Below the pieces are notes generated by a model. It searched no databases and had not been told where the DNA came from. It saw nothing but the letters and a program-made list of their open reading frames with translations. Below, piece by piece: positions 43,401 to 51,567 of a DNA stretch of 64,000 nt. Numbering within the stretch: position 1 is the first letter of the stretch; each line of letters starts with the position of its first letter. The stretch spans positions 1 through 64,000 of the forward strand of contig CAIVPX010000127.1 in assembly GCA_903907905.1 (NCBI GenBank). Direction: 5' to 3'. Position numbers and translations under genes: made by a program. This DNA comes from an uncultured bacterium (lineage in GTDB: Bacteria > Pseudomonadota > Gammaproteobacteria > Burkholderiales > Burkholderiaceae_E).

Positions 43401-43730
43401 ATTTTGGCCATGGCGGTCGGCAAGACAGGAGCTCGCGCACCCGTCTGGCGCTTCATCGATGAGTCGCAGCCTCTCTGGAACAGCGCGACCGGCGCTTCGA
43501 GCGTCACCGCCGCGGCCGTGCCTCAGAGCTTTGCGCGACCCCAGGCCCAGGCCGGCGCGGGCGAATCACACCACTGGGTGGCGGTGCTGGTGGGCGATGT
43601 CGACGGCAGTTGGACGCCCGTTGACTCGGGAACGGTGTCCACCGCAGGCTATGATCAGCTCAAGTCCGACTACTTCCGCGCCCTGGGGCTGGAGGGCAGT
43701 GCGCTCGCCCAATGGGGGCTGCTCGCCTGA
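40446..43730 (+). CDS. Large multidomain protein: two cyclophilin-type PPIase domains interleaved with five Ig-like repeats and a C-terminal dockerin-like calcium-binding region
   Basis: Two cyclophilin blocks (APITVANFQRYV...FHRILSTFMAQGGG...SQFFVNF; APITVANFVRYV...FHRIISGFMAQGGG...SEFFLNF); repeats YQWKANG..IAGATG..; C-terminal SADALAALKLVMG...ADVNLDGQVTTQDAQDIL. Confidence 0.88.
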   Translation: MSDSSLSASGAEPLPAAPTNSRPTGAVLIQGAAQVGHWLSASHTLSDPNFIPATGSGAISYQWRANGAAIAGATGASYRLTEADLGKRITVTASYTDAGGTAERVNSATTAAVAAAIDYASFVALPRLRIKTSLGDLVIELESDRAPITVANFQRYVDSNFYYGTEFHRILSTFMAQGGGYDYTGGAYVYKTPTYSAITLEKTSSTGLSNLAGTLAMARTSAANSATSQFFVNFVDNTFLDSARASDGNGYAVFGRVVDGGSTLAQLKQVAVVNNGSGEISQPTSAISLLDIVAEPAAATALPTGKVRISGTPVQGQTLLALSTLADADGIPGAGLTGALSYYWKADGVIIPGALAQSLTLTSSMAGKTLTAEVSYTDLKGASGHVGSASVVVGNLNDLPSGRVSLSGTVAAGSTLTASQNLADLDGMPAASAIGWQWKANGSPIAGANASSYTLSAADLGKSITATASYTDLRGTAESVTSAAAGTVDSLMVYPALPRVWLRTNYGDILLELEAQKAPITVANFVRYVTDGFYTNTVFHRIISGFMAQGGGYTITSNQYTSKAATYPAIDLEKTSITGLSNVAGTIAMARSSLPKSATSEFFLNFNDNLFLDAAQQPDGNGYAVFGRTVDGMATLGLLSQIPVANNGAGEVSLPTVATVLYGAYYDAAAPAGQVLITGSAAQGQTLVASNNLVDPDGSLSVLFYQWKANGVAIAGATGSSFTLGQAQAGKAITVAAVYQDGKSAFGYVTSGATATVANLNDQPTGEITISGQAEQGRTLTASHTLADLDGIPSSGANAIRYQWSADGVAIDAATGSSLKLSAALAGKSLSVSASYTDNAGNAQSVSSTATPPVLSAAVTGDVYHWKSHALMSGVTVALQAPGSAADTPPLAVARSGIDGAWAAEGLDFDALYQLSASRTANASECAQAITSADALAALKLVMGRSVNADTDGPGALAPLPASPYQLLAADVNLDGQVTTQDAQDILAMAVGKTGARAPVWRFIDESQPLWNSATGASSVTAAAVPQSFARPQAQAGAGESHHWVAVLVGDVDGSWTPVDSGTVSTAGYDQLKSDYFRALGLEGSALAQWGLLA
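41184..41209 (+). repeat. 26-bp exact direct repeat, copy 1 (within cyclophilin domain 1)
   Basis: GACGGCAATGGCTACGCGGTCTTCGG also at 42300-42325. Confidence 0.9.
42300..42325 (+). repeat. 26-bp exact direct repeat, copy 2 (within cyclophilin domain 2)
   Basis: Identical to 41184-41209. Confidence 0.9.
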
Positions 43731-43862
43731 GCCGGTGACGCAGCGGTCGGCGCAAATTCCGTGACCGGGTCGCGCGGTGCCAGGTGCGGCTCTCGCCCAA
43801 TCGGTTCACAATCTCGGCTTGGCCGGACCCGCGGAGGTCCGCGTAGCCGAAGGAGAATCGAC

Positions 43863-44840
43863 ATGCGAAAAACTCACCTGCGCCCTCTGCTTGTTGCCGC
43901 TCTGGGTGCCTGCCTGCTGGCGCTCACCTCCCAGGCCAGCGCCTGGCCCGACAAGCCGATCACCCTGGTGGTGCCCTTTCCGCCTGGCGGATCGAGCGAC
44001 GCGGTGGCGCGGGCCATTGCACCGGAGTTGCAGTCGCGCCTGGGCCAGTCGGTCATTGTCGACAATAAGCCCGGGGCGACGGGCACCACGGCCATCGCCC
44101 AGCTGCGGCGGGCCGCGCCCGACGGATACCAGTTGTTGGTCACCTCGCTCGGCCCCCTGGTCATCGCGCCCCACCTGATGAAAAGCGTGCAATACGACGC
44201 GAGCCGCGATCTCGAACCCATCACGGTCGCGGTGCAGGCGCCTAATGTGCTGGTGGTGCCGGCCAGTTCGAAACTCGCGAGCGTCGCCGACGTGATCGCG
44301 CTGTCCAAGGCCCAGCCCGGCAAGGTGAGCTACTCGTCGTCGGGTATCGGATCCAGCGATCACCTCACGGCCGAGTTGTTCTGGCAGCAAACCGGCAGCC
44401 CGGGGCTTCATGTGCCCTACAAGGGGGGCGCCCCCGCCATTCAGGATCTGCTCGGCGCTCAGGTCGAAGCCTCGTTTCAGAACGTCAATTCAGTCATGCA
44501 GCACATTCGCTCGGGGCGCTTGCGGGTGCTTGCGGTGACCTCAGGCGCTCGCATTGCGCTGCTGCCTGACGTGCCGACGCTGGCCGAGGCCGGCGTCGCC
44601 GACCTGGTGGTGTACTCGTGGCAGGCGGTGCTTGCGCCGCGAGGTCTGCCCGCAGAGGTTCGGGACCGCATCCATGCAGCGGTGGTGGCGGCGCTCAACA
44701 GCCCTCAGGTGCGGGCCCCGTTTGAATCAGTGGGGTTCGAGATCGTGGCCAACACGCCCGCGCAGTTCGCCGACTTTCAGCGCCGGGAATTCGCCCGCTG
44801 GAAACGCGTCATTGAAACCGGCCGTATCCAGGCCGACTGA
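43863..44840 (+). CDS. Tripartite tricarboxylate transporter substrate-binding (Bug) protein
   Basis: Signal peptide; WPDKPITLVVPFPPGGSSDAVARAIAPELQSRLGQSVIVDNKPGATGTTAIAQLRRAAPDGYQLL. Confidence 0.95.
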   Translation: MRKTHLRPLLVAALGACLLALTSQASAWPDKPITLVVPFPPGGSSDAVARAIAPELQSRLGQSVIVDNKPGATGTTAIAQLRRAAPDGYQLLVTSLGPLVIAPHLMKSVQYDASRDLEPITVAVQAPNVLVVPASSKLASVADVIALSKAQPGKVSYSSSGIGSSDHLTAELFWQQTGSPGLHVPYKGGAPAIQDLLGAQVEASFQNVNSVMQHIRSGRLRVLAVTSGARIALLPDVPTLAEAGVADLVVYSWQAVLAPRGLPAEVRDRIHAAVVAALNSPQVRAPFESVGFEIVANTPAQFADFQRREFARWKRVIETGRIQAD

Positions 44841-44986
44841 GCCCGAGAAAACTGGCTGGATGCGTCCGGGCGCGCCGGGGATGTGTCGCTCCTCGAGTGG
44901 CGGACGCGCGCGGGCTAAAAAGTTCGGGCGCGAGCGCTTGCAACCGAATTAGGTCACTCGCCACCGCAGTGATCACATGGAGCGCA

Positions 44987-45011
44987 TTGCGCGCAGGGCC
45001 GCTGCGCGCAA
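44987..45011. terminator. Perfect 10-bp inverted repeat downstream of tRNA-Thr
   Basis: TTGCGCGCAG-GGCCG-CTGCGCGCAA; 3' of the minus-strand tRNA; no T-run seen. Confidence 0.35.
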
Positions 45012-45027
45012 CTGGGCGAATCGAAAC

Positions 45028-45103
45028 TGGTGCCGGCTACCTGACTCGAACAGGTGACCTACCGCTTACAAGGCGGTTGCTCTACCAACTGAGCTAAGCC
45101 GGC
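45028..45103 (-). tRNA. tRNA-Thr (anticodon TGT), CCA encoded
   Basis: Minus strand GCCGGCTTAGCTCAGTTGGTAGAGCAACCGCCTTGTAAGCGGTAGGTCACCTGTTCGAGTCAGGTAGCCGGCACCA: complete cloverleaf with anticodon loop CTTGTAA. Confidence 0.96.
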
Positions 45104-45132
45104 GTGAGGCAATGATAGTTGGACTCGCCCGT

Positions 45133-45945
45133 TTATTTCACGCGCTTGAGGTGCGCCCGACCCGCCTTGGGCGCGGGCGGTGGCTCCTCGGGCGGAGGGG
45201 GTGTCTCAGAGGCGCCCGCGCTCGGCGCGGGTGACAGGCCCGGAGGCTCTGCTGTACCAACCGCTGCGAGCGGTGCGCGACGCCGGCCCTTGGCTGCCGG
45301 CTTTCGTGTCTTGGCGGCGGGCGTCCCGGCGGGAGATTGAGACGCGTCTGGCGCCCCGATCTCGCTCAGAGCGGGGGTTGGGGCGGAACCCGCCTGCACC
45401 TCGAACGGCGCGGGCGAGTCAACCGATGGATTCGGCGCAGGCACCGCGCGCAAGGGCGACACGCCTTCGGGCTTTTGCGAGGCGGGCCGCTCGCGCGGCG
45501 CAGCACCCGACGAACCGGCACCGTGCGCTGCCCCCTCTGGCACCAGTTTGGGCCGTTCGGGCTTGCCAGTCTGGGTTGCCAGCTGCGGCCCTTGCGCCTG
45601 CGGGCGGACGGGTTCAGGCGCCAGCGCCAGCGGCTTGGGGACATCAAAGGCCATGCCGTGACCGGTCTCTTGGGCGTAGATGGCCGAGACGTTGCCGATT
45701 GGCACCGACACCTGACGTACCGCCCCGGAGAACCGCGCCTCGAATTCGATCAGCTCATTGCCGATTCGCAGGTGGTTGGTCGCCTGCGCCGACACGTTCA
45801 GGACGATCTCGCCATTACGGACAAACTCGCGGGGGACGAAAGTATGCTCATCCACCAGCACTGCGATGTAGGGCCGAAAACCGCTGTCCTCGCACCACGC
45901 GTGGATAGCCCGGATCAGGTACGGCTTGGTCGAGATGTCGGCCAT
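45133..45945 (-). CDS. sspB: ClpXP protease specificity-enhancing factor SspB
   Basis: STKPYLIRAIHAWCEDSGFRPYIAVLVDEHTFVPREFVRNGEIVLNVSAQATNHLRIGNELIEFEARFSG; long P/A-rich tail; C-terminus HLKRVK. Confidence 0.95.
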   Translation of the reverse strand: MADISTKPYLIRAIHAWCEDSGFRPYIAVLVDEHTFVPREFVRNGEIVLNVSAQATNHLRIGNELIEFEARFSGAVRQVSVPIGNVSAIYAQETGHGMAFDVPKPLALAPEPVRPQAQGPQLATQTGKPERPKLVPEGAAHGAGSSGAAPRERPASQKPEGVSPLRAVPAPNPSVDSPAPFEVQAGSAPTPALSEIGAPDASQSPAGTPAAKTRKPAAKGRRRAPLAAVGTAEPPGLSPAPSAGASETPPPPEEPPPAPKAGRAHLKRVK

Positions 45946-45988
45946 GGACGTGTTGGAGAAATAGGGCGAGCTCGCAGCGGCAGACGCC

Positions 45989-46603
45989 TCAGCGACGCAT
46001 CACTTTTTCAGAGGGCGTGAGGGCCTCGATGTAAGCCGGCCGCGAGAAGATGCGCTCGGCATAACGCAAGAGTGGCGCCGCCGTCTTGGGCATTTCGATG
46101 CCGTAGTGGTCGAGGCGCCAGAGCAGGGGCGCAATGGCCACGTCGAGCATGGAAAACTCCTCGCCCAGCATGTGCTTGTTCTGGATGAAGATGGGCGTGA
46201 GCAGGGTGAGCCGGTCGCGAATCTGAAGCCGAGCCTTCTCCTGAAGCTTTTGTGCGTCCTTGGCACCATCGCGGCGCTCGAGCGTTTGCACGTGCACGAA
46301 CAGTTCGCGCTCGAAATTGAAGAGGAACAGACGCGCCCGCGCACGCATGACCGGATCGGCCGGCATGAGTTGCGGATGCGGAAACCGCTCGTCGATGTAC
46401 TCGTTGATGATATTCGACTCGTACAGGATGAGATCACGCTCGACCAGGATGGGCACCTGGCCATAGGGATTCATGATCGAGATGTCATCGGGCTTGTTGT
46501 AGAGATCAACGTCCCGAATCTCGAAGTCCATGCCCTTTTCGAACAGAACGAAACGACAACGCTGCGAAAACGGGCAGGTCGTGCCGGAGTACAAAACCAT
46601 CAT
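45989..46603 (-). CDS. sspA: Stringent starvation protein A (GST-like)
   Basis: VLYSGTTCPFSQRCRFVLFEKGMDFEIRDVDLYNKPDDISIMNPYGQVPILVERDLILYESNIINEYIDERFPHPQLMP. Confidence 0.96.
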   Translation of the reverse strand: MMVLYSGTTCPFSQRCRFVLFEKGMDFEIRDVDLYNKPDDISIMNPYGQVPILVERDLILYESNIINEYIDERFPHPQLMPADPVMRARARLFLFNFERELFVHVQTLERRDGAKDAQKLQEKARLQIRDRLTLLTPIFIQNKHMLGEEFSMLDVAIAPLLWRLDHYGIEMPKTAAPLLRYAERIFSRPAYIEALTPSEKVMRR

Positions 46604-46696
46604 GACGGACGGCTCCCCTGGTTGGTGGGCCTTGAAACAGGAAGGCGGGCGGGTCCCAAAGGACCTGAGCCCGCCGCGAGGAGATCAGACCGGGAG

Positions 46697-47563
46697 TTAC
46701 TTGACGTCTTTCCAGTACACCCGGTTAAGGTGCCAGGCAAACACGGTGAAGAGCGCCAGGAACAACAACACCCAGACCCCAAGCCGCGTACGAGAGCTGG
46801 CGTTCGGGTCGGACATGTAGGTGAGAAAAGCGACCAGGTCACCGATCTGCGAATCGTAGTCGGCCTGCGACAGACTGCCCCCCTCGGCTTTACCGAGTTT
46901 GATGGTCTTGCCCGCGTGGGGGTGGCCGCCGGAGATCTTTTCGCTGGACTCGGTGCGCAAGCCGGCGGTGTCAAAACTGACGGTGGTTTTGGTAAAGCCA
47001 GCCGACTTTCCGGTCTTGGGGTCGCGACTTTCGCGAATGTCTTCGATGGACACGCCTCGGGCCCCCTGCAACTGCCAGAGCACGTGCGGCATGCCGACAT
47101 TTTCGAAGAGTGCATTGTTCCAGCCCGTGGAGCGGGTGGAATCGCGATAGTAGGCACGCAAATAGGTGTAGAGCCAGTCGGCGCCACTGCCCTCAGCCGA
47201 TGCCCGGGCCCGCGCAATGACGGACAGGTCGGGCGGCAAGGCGCCGAACCAATCCTTAGCGTCGCTCGCGCGCAGCGCAATCTTCATGGGCTCACCCACC
47301 TTGGTGGTGGTGAACATGAGATTGGTGGAAATTTGCGCCTCGGTCAGGCCCAGATCGCGCAGGCGGTTATAGCGCATGGACGACGCGCCGTGGCAATTGA
47401 GGCAATAGTTGACGAACAGCTTGGCGCCGTTCTGCAAGGCACTTTGGTCGGTGAGTTTTTCGACCGGGAAGTGATCTAGGGGGTAGCTTGATCCGGAGCC
47501 GTAGGCCGAGCCGATAAAACAGGCTGCGAGTAGCGCGATCGATTTGCCCAGAAGTTTATTCAT
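46697..47563 (-). CDS. petC: Ubiquinol-cytochrome c reductase cytochrome c1
   Basis: CLNCHGASSMRYNRLRDLGL heme motif; C-terminal TM anchor. Confidence 0.96.
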   Translation of the reverse strand: MNKLLGKSIALLAACFIGSAYGSGSSYPLDHFPVEKLTDQSALQNGAKLFVNYCLNCHGASSMRYNRLRDLGLTEAQISTNLMFTTTKVGEPMKIALRASDAKDWFGALPPDLSVIARARASAEGSGADWLYTYLRAYYRDSTRSTGWNNALFENVGMPHVLWQLQGARGVSIEDIRESRDPKTGKSAGFTKTTVSFDTAGLRTESSEKISGGHPHAGKTIKLGKAEGGSLSQADYDSQIGDLVAFLTYMSDPNASSRTRLGVWVLLFLALFTVFAWHLNRVYWKDVK

Positions 47564-47581
47564 TTGATCGGACTCCGGCTT

Positions 47582-48988
47582 TCAGTGCGCGGCAAAAGTG
47601 ACGCGTTCGGGCGCGGTCTTGAATTCGCCCATCGCGCTCCACCAAGGCATGAGCATGAAGAACGCGAAGTACAACAGGGTGCCGATCTTGGCGACCAGAT
47701 TGCGCAGTTCTTCGGGCGGCTGCACACCGAGGTAGCCCAGCACCAGGAAGACGACGACGAAGAGTGCATACACCCAGCGATGCCAGCCCGGCCGATAGCG
47801 GATGGAGCGAACCGGGCTGTGGTCGATCCAGGGCAGTGAGAACAGGATCATCACGGCCGCGCCCATGGCAACAACCCCCCAGAACTTGGCCTCGACCAGG
47901 AAGAAACCGGCGATGAGGACAACGACCGCCGCCACGGTGATGAGTTTGACACTCGCCTGACGGGCCGTGGTGACCACGAGCAGGGCGTAAGCAATGAGGA
48001 AGGGGGTCATCCAGTAGGAAAGGAAGTCTTCCGTGACCGCGCGCAACACCGAGTAGTAGGGCGTGAAGTACCAGACCGGCGCGATGTGGGGCGGCGTCTT
48101 GAGCGGGTCGGCGGGGATGAAGTTGTTGAACTCCAGGAAATACCCGCCGAACTCGGGCGCAAAAAACACGATGGCCGAGAAGGCGATAAGGAACACCGAC
48201 ACGCCCAGGATGTCATGCACCGTGTAATAGGGGTGGAAAGGAATGCCGTCGAGGGGTACGCCACGCTCGTCTTTTTTGGCCTTGATGTCGACGCCGTCGG
48301 GGTTGTTGGAGCCCACTTCGTGCAGTGCCACCACATGGGCCGCCACCAAACCCAAGAGCACGAGCGGAATGGCAATGACGTGGAAGGCAAAGAAGCGGTT
48401 GAGCGTCGCGTCGCTCACAACATAGTCGCCGCGAATCCAGATCGACAACTCGGGTCCGATGAAGGGGATGGCGGAGAACAGATTGACGATGACCTGCGCG
48501 CCCCAGTAGGACATTTGCCCCCAGGGAAGCAGGTAGCCAAAGAAGGCCTCGGCCATCAGGCACAGGAAAATCAGGCAACCGAAGATCCAGACGAGTTCAC
48601 GCGGCTTGCGATAGGAGCCATACAGCAGGCCCCGGAACATGTGCAGGTAGACCACGACGAAAAATGCCGAAGCGCCCGTAGAGTGCAGGTAGCGCACCAG
48701 CCAGCCCCAGGGCACATCGCGCATGATGTACTCGACCGAGGCAAAGGCCACCGGCACGCCCGACTCGTTAAGCGAGGCATCCGGCTTGTAGTGCATGACC
48801 AGAAAGATGCCAGTGACGATCTGGATGACCAGCACAAGCATGGCGAGCGAACCGAAGAAGTACCAGAAGTTGAAGTTCTTCGGCGCGTAGTACTCGGACA
48901 GATGCGCCTTCCAGGTTGCCGTCAGCGGAAAACGCTGATCTACCCAGCCCAGCAGGCCGGTGGTCTCGATTTGCTTTTGCTGCGCCAT
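47582..48988 (-). CDS. petB: Ubiquinol-cytochrome c reductase cytochrome b
   Basis: NFWYFFGSLAMLVLVIQIVTGIFLVMHY, GYLLPWGQMSYWGAQVIVNLFSAIPFIG. Confidence 0.97.
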   Translation of the reverse strand: MAQQKQIETTGLLGWVDQRFPLTATWKAHLSEYYAPKNFNFWYFFGSLAMLVLVIQIVTGIFLVMHYKPDASLNESGVPVAFASVEYIMRDVPWGWLVRYLHSTGASAFFVVVYLHMFRGLLYGSYRKPRELVWIFGCLIFLCLMAEAFFGYLLPWGQMSYWGAQVIVNLFSAIPFIGPELSIWIRGDYVVSDATLNRFFAFHVIAIPLVLLGLVAAHVVALHEVGSNNPDGVDIKAKKDERGVPLDGIPFHPYYTVHDILGVSVFLIAFSAIVFFAPEFGGYFLEFNNFIPADPLKTPPHIAPVWYFTPYYSVLRAVTEDFLSYWMTPFLIAYALLVVTTARQASVKLITVAAVVVLIAGFFLVEAKFWGVVAMGAAVMILFSLPWIDHSPVRSIRYRPGWHRWVYALFVVVFLVLGYLGVQPPEELRNLVAKIGTLLYFAFFMLMPWWSAMGEFKTAPERVTFAAH

Positions 48989-49090
48989 TTCGTTGCTCCT
49001 CGCGAATGTCACGAGAGGGAGTTTGCGGAGTCGGTGCCCGGCGAGCCCCGAGCGCAAGCCCTGCGCGCGGGTCTCGAATAACGGGCGGGG

Positions 49091-49693
49091 TCAGGCTGCC
49101 TTGTCGTCGCCGATCAGGATGCGGGAGTCGGACAAGTACTTGTGCGGTGGCACCTCGAGATTGTCGGGTGCGGGGACGTTCTTGAACACCCGGCCGGCCA
49201 GATCGAAGGTGGAGCCGTGGCAGGGGCACAGGAAACCACCCGACCAGTCGTCTGGCAAGGAGGGCTGGGCACCGGTCTGGAACTTGTCGGACGGCGAGCA
49301 CCCCAGGTGCGAACAAATGCCCACCACCACCAGGTACTCGGGCTTGATCGAGCGGTGCGGGTTCTTGGCATAGTCGGGCGTGGGATAGGCCATGCGCAGC
49401 GACCCGGGGTCAGCCACCTGCGGCTCGGTGGACTTGAGCGAGGCGAGCATGTCGGGCGTACGGCGCAAGACCCAGACCGGTTTGCCGCGCCACTCGACGC
49501 GCTTGAGCTCGCCCGGCTGCATCGCGCCGATATCGACCTCGACCGGCGCGCCGGCCGCCTTGGCGCGCTCGGACGGCGCAAACGTGCTGACAAAGGGAAC
49601 AATAGTGGCAACGCCACCCACCGCGCCAACCGTGGCGGCGAGGCCAATGGCGGTGCGACGGGACGAGTCGGCAGGCTTTGCAGGATCGCTCAT
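49091..49693 (-). CDS. petA: Ubiquinol-cytochrome c reductase Rieske iron-sulfur subunit
   Basis: CSHLGCSPSDKF and CPCHGSTFDLAGRVFKNVPAPDNLEVPP. Confidence 0.97.
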   Translation of the reverse strand: MSDPAKPADSSRRTAIGLAATVGAVGGVATIVPFVSTFAPSERAKAAGAPVEVDIGAMQPGELKRVEWRGKPVWVLRRTPDMLASLKSTEPQVADPGSLRMAYPTPDYAKNPHRSIKPEYLVVVGICSHLGCSPSDKFQTGAQPSLPDDWSGGFLCPCHGSTFDLAGRVFKNVPAPDNLEVPPHKYLSDSRILIGDDKAA

Positions 49694-49823
49694 GACTTTC
49701 CTGATCTTCGGAGTGTCGGAGTGGAAAACCGATGATTTTAGCGTATTGCGGCATCGCAATAGAAGCCCCAGGGTTTAGGAATCTCCAAAACCCGAATTTG
49801 ACACCACCACAACGGGCTTCGTA

Positions 49824-50678
49824 TTGTCGCGGTTTGCGCCTGGAGCGGCTTGCCACCGTCCCGCTGATCGGGTTGCCGTGATTCGAATTTCCGACTGGTC
49901 CCAGTTCTTGTCTACCGTGAGCCGCCTGGAGCAGTGGGCGTTCCGTGGCCAGGCCCGCGCAGACCTCCCCCTGTTGCCCTCAATCGCCCGCCGGCTGATG
50001 CACTTCTGCCCCGATCGCCGGCTCTGGCCGCTGCGCGAGCGCCGGGGCCTGCGCATCTTTCGGCGCAAGGCGCATGTGCACGTGGCCGACGGCAAGGCGC
50101 TCGAGGACGACCTGCGTGTGCTCGCCATGATGCAGCACCACGGCGCGGCCACGCGGCTGCTCGATTTCACCAAGTCGCCCTTCGTGGCGGCCTTCTTTGC
50201 GCTTGAATCGAGCGCCGGCGAATCGATCGTCTACGCCCTCAACACCCCCACCCTCTGGTCGCGCGCGCCACGCTTTGACCGCAGCCTCACCCGCCATGCC
50301 ATCGACCCGCGGGTGGCAGGCCACTTCGAGCGCTATTTTCTGGATAACCGCTATCCGGTCGTCTGGTTCGGCGAGCCCTCGTTGATGGACCAGCGGCTGG
50401 TCGCGCAATCCGGGCTCTTCGTGCTGCCCGGCGTGCTCGACGAGCCCCTCGACAGTTTGCTCGCGCAATACGAAGAGCCGGGAGAGTCCCTGCTGGTCAA
50501 GATCGTGCTGGAGCCCAGCCTGCGCGCCTCGGCGATGCGCGAGCTGTACCGGATGAATATCACGCACGCCTCGCTCTGGCCCGACCTGGACGGGCTGGCA
50601 CGGTCGATCAACCAGGAACTCGAGATTTTGTGGCAACCGCTCGTCGAGGAGTTTCAGTCGCTACCGGCCCCCCCCTGA
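49824..50678 (+). CDS. FRG domain-containing protein
   Basis: QWAFRGQARADLPLLPSIARR...DDLRVLAMMQHHGAATRLLDFTKSPFVAAFFAL is the FRG-domain pattern. Alternative GTG start at 49878. Confidence 0.85.
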   Translation: MSRFAPGAACHRPADRVAVIRISDWSQFLSTVSRLEQWAFRGQARADLPLLPSIARRLMHFCPDRRLWPLRERRGLRIFRRKAHVHVADGKALEDDLRVLAMMQHHGAATRLLDFTKSPFVAAFFALESSAGESIVYALNTPTLWSRAPRFDRSLTRHAIDPRVAGHFERYFLDNRYPVVWFGEPSLMDQRLVAQSGLFVLPGVLDEPLDSLLAQYEEPGESLLVKIVLEPSLRASAMRELYRMNITHASLWPDLDGLARSINQELEILWQPLVEEFQSLPAPP

Positions 50679-50736
50679 GATAGGCCCCTCAAGCCCACCG
50701 CCTGCCCCGTTTTCAACCTTGAACAGGAGTACCCGG

Positions 50737-51567
50737 ATGTACGACCTTTACCAGATCGACCGACTGATCGACTTGTGGCTGTCCGAGGACATCGGCTATT
50801 GCGACCTGACCGCGCAACTGATGATCGACGAGGATGCGGTCGCCACCTTTCACATGAATGCGCGCGAGTCCATGGTCATTGCCGGAATTGGCGTGGCCGA
50901 ACGGATCCTCAAGCGCTATGACCCGACGCTTGCGGTCACCCGTCTGGTGAGCGACGGTCAGCGCGTGGAAAAGGGCGCACGGCTGCTCACCATCTCCGGA
51001 TTGGCGCGCAGCATCGTCACCACCGAGCGCCCCACCCTCAACATCCTGCAGCGCATGTGCGGCATCGCCACCGAAACCGCACGCTACCGGGCGGCCATCG
51101 AGGGAACGGGGGCCTGCCTGATCGACACGCGCAAGACGACACCGGGCCTGCGCATGCTCGAAAAGCACGCCGTGGTATGCGGGGGAGGCGTCAACCACCG
51201 ACTCGGTCTCGATCAGGGCGTGATGCTCAAGGACAACCATATCGCGGTGGCAGGCAGCATCCGCAACGCAGTGGCGCGCGCCCGCAGGCAATTGCCCATC
51301 CTCACCAAGATCGAAGTCGAGTGCGACCGCCTCGAGCAGGTCGCCGAGGCCGCCGAGGCGGGGGCCGACGTGATCATGCTCGACAACATGCCGCCCGCCG
51401 AGATGAAGAAGGCCGTCGCGATGGTCGCCGGCCGGGCCAAGATCGAGGCCTCGGGGGGCATCCGAATCGACACCATCCGGGACATTGCGCTCACCGGTGT
51501 GGACTACATCTCCACCAGCAAGATCACGCAGAGCGCGCCGGCTGTCGACATTGGACTCGATGAATAA
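50737..51567 (+). CDS. nadC: Nicotinate-nucleotide pyrophosphorylase (carboxylating)
   Basis: EDIGYCDLTAQLM, TERPTLNILQRMCGIATETARYRAAI, DTRKTTPGLRMLEKHAVVCGGGVNHRLGL, LKDNHI. Confidence 0.96.
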   Translation: MYDLYQIDRLIDLWLSEDIGYCDLTAQLMIDEDAVATFHMNARESMVIAGIGVAERILKRYDPTLAVTRLVSDGQRVEKGARLLTISGLARSIVTTERPTLNILQRMCGIATETARYRAAIEGTGACLIDTRKTTPGLRMLEKHAVVCGGGVNHRLGLDQGVMLKDNHIAVAGSIRNAVARARRQLPILTKIEVECDRLEQVAEAAEAGADVIMLDNMPPAEMKKAVAMVAGRAKIEASGGIRIDTIRDIALTGVDYISTSKITQSAPAVDIGLDE

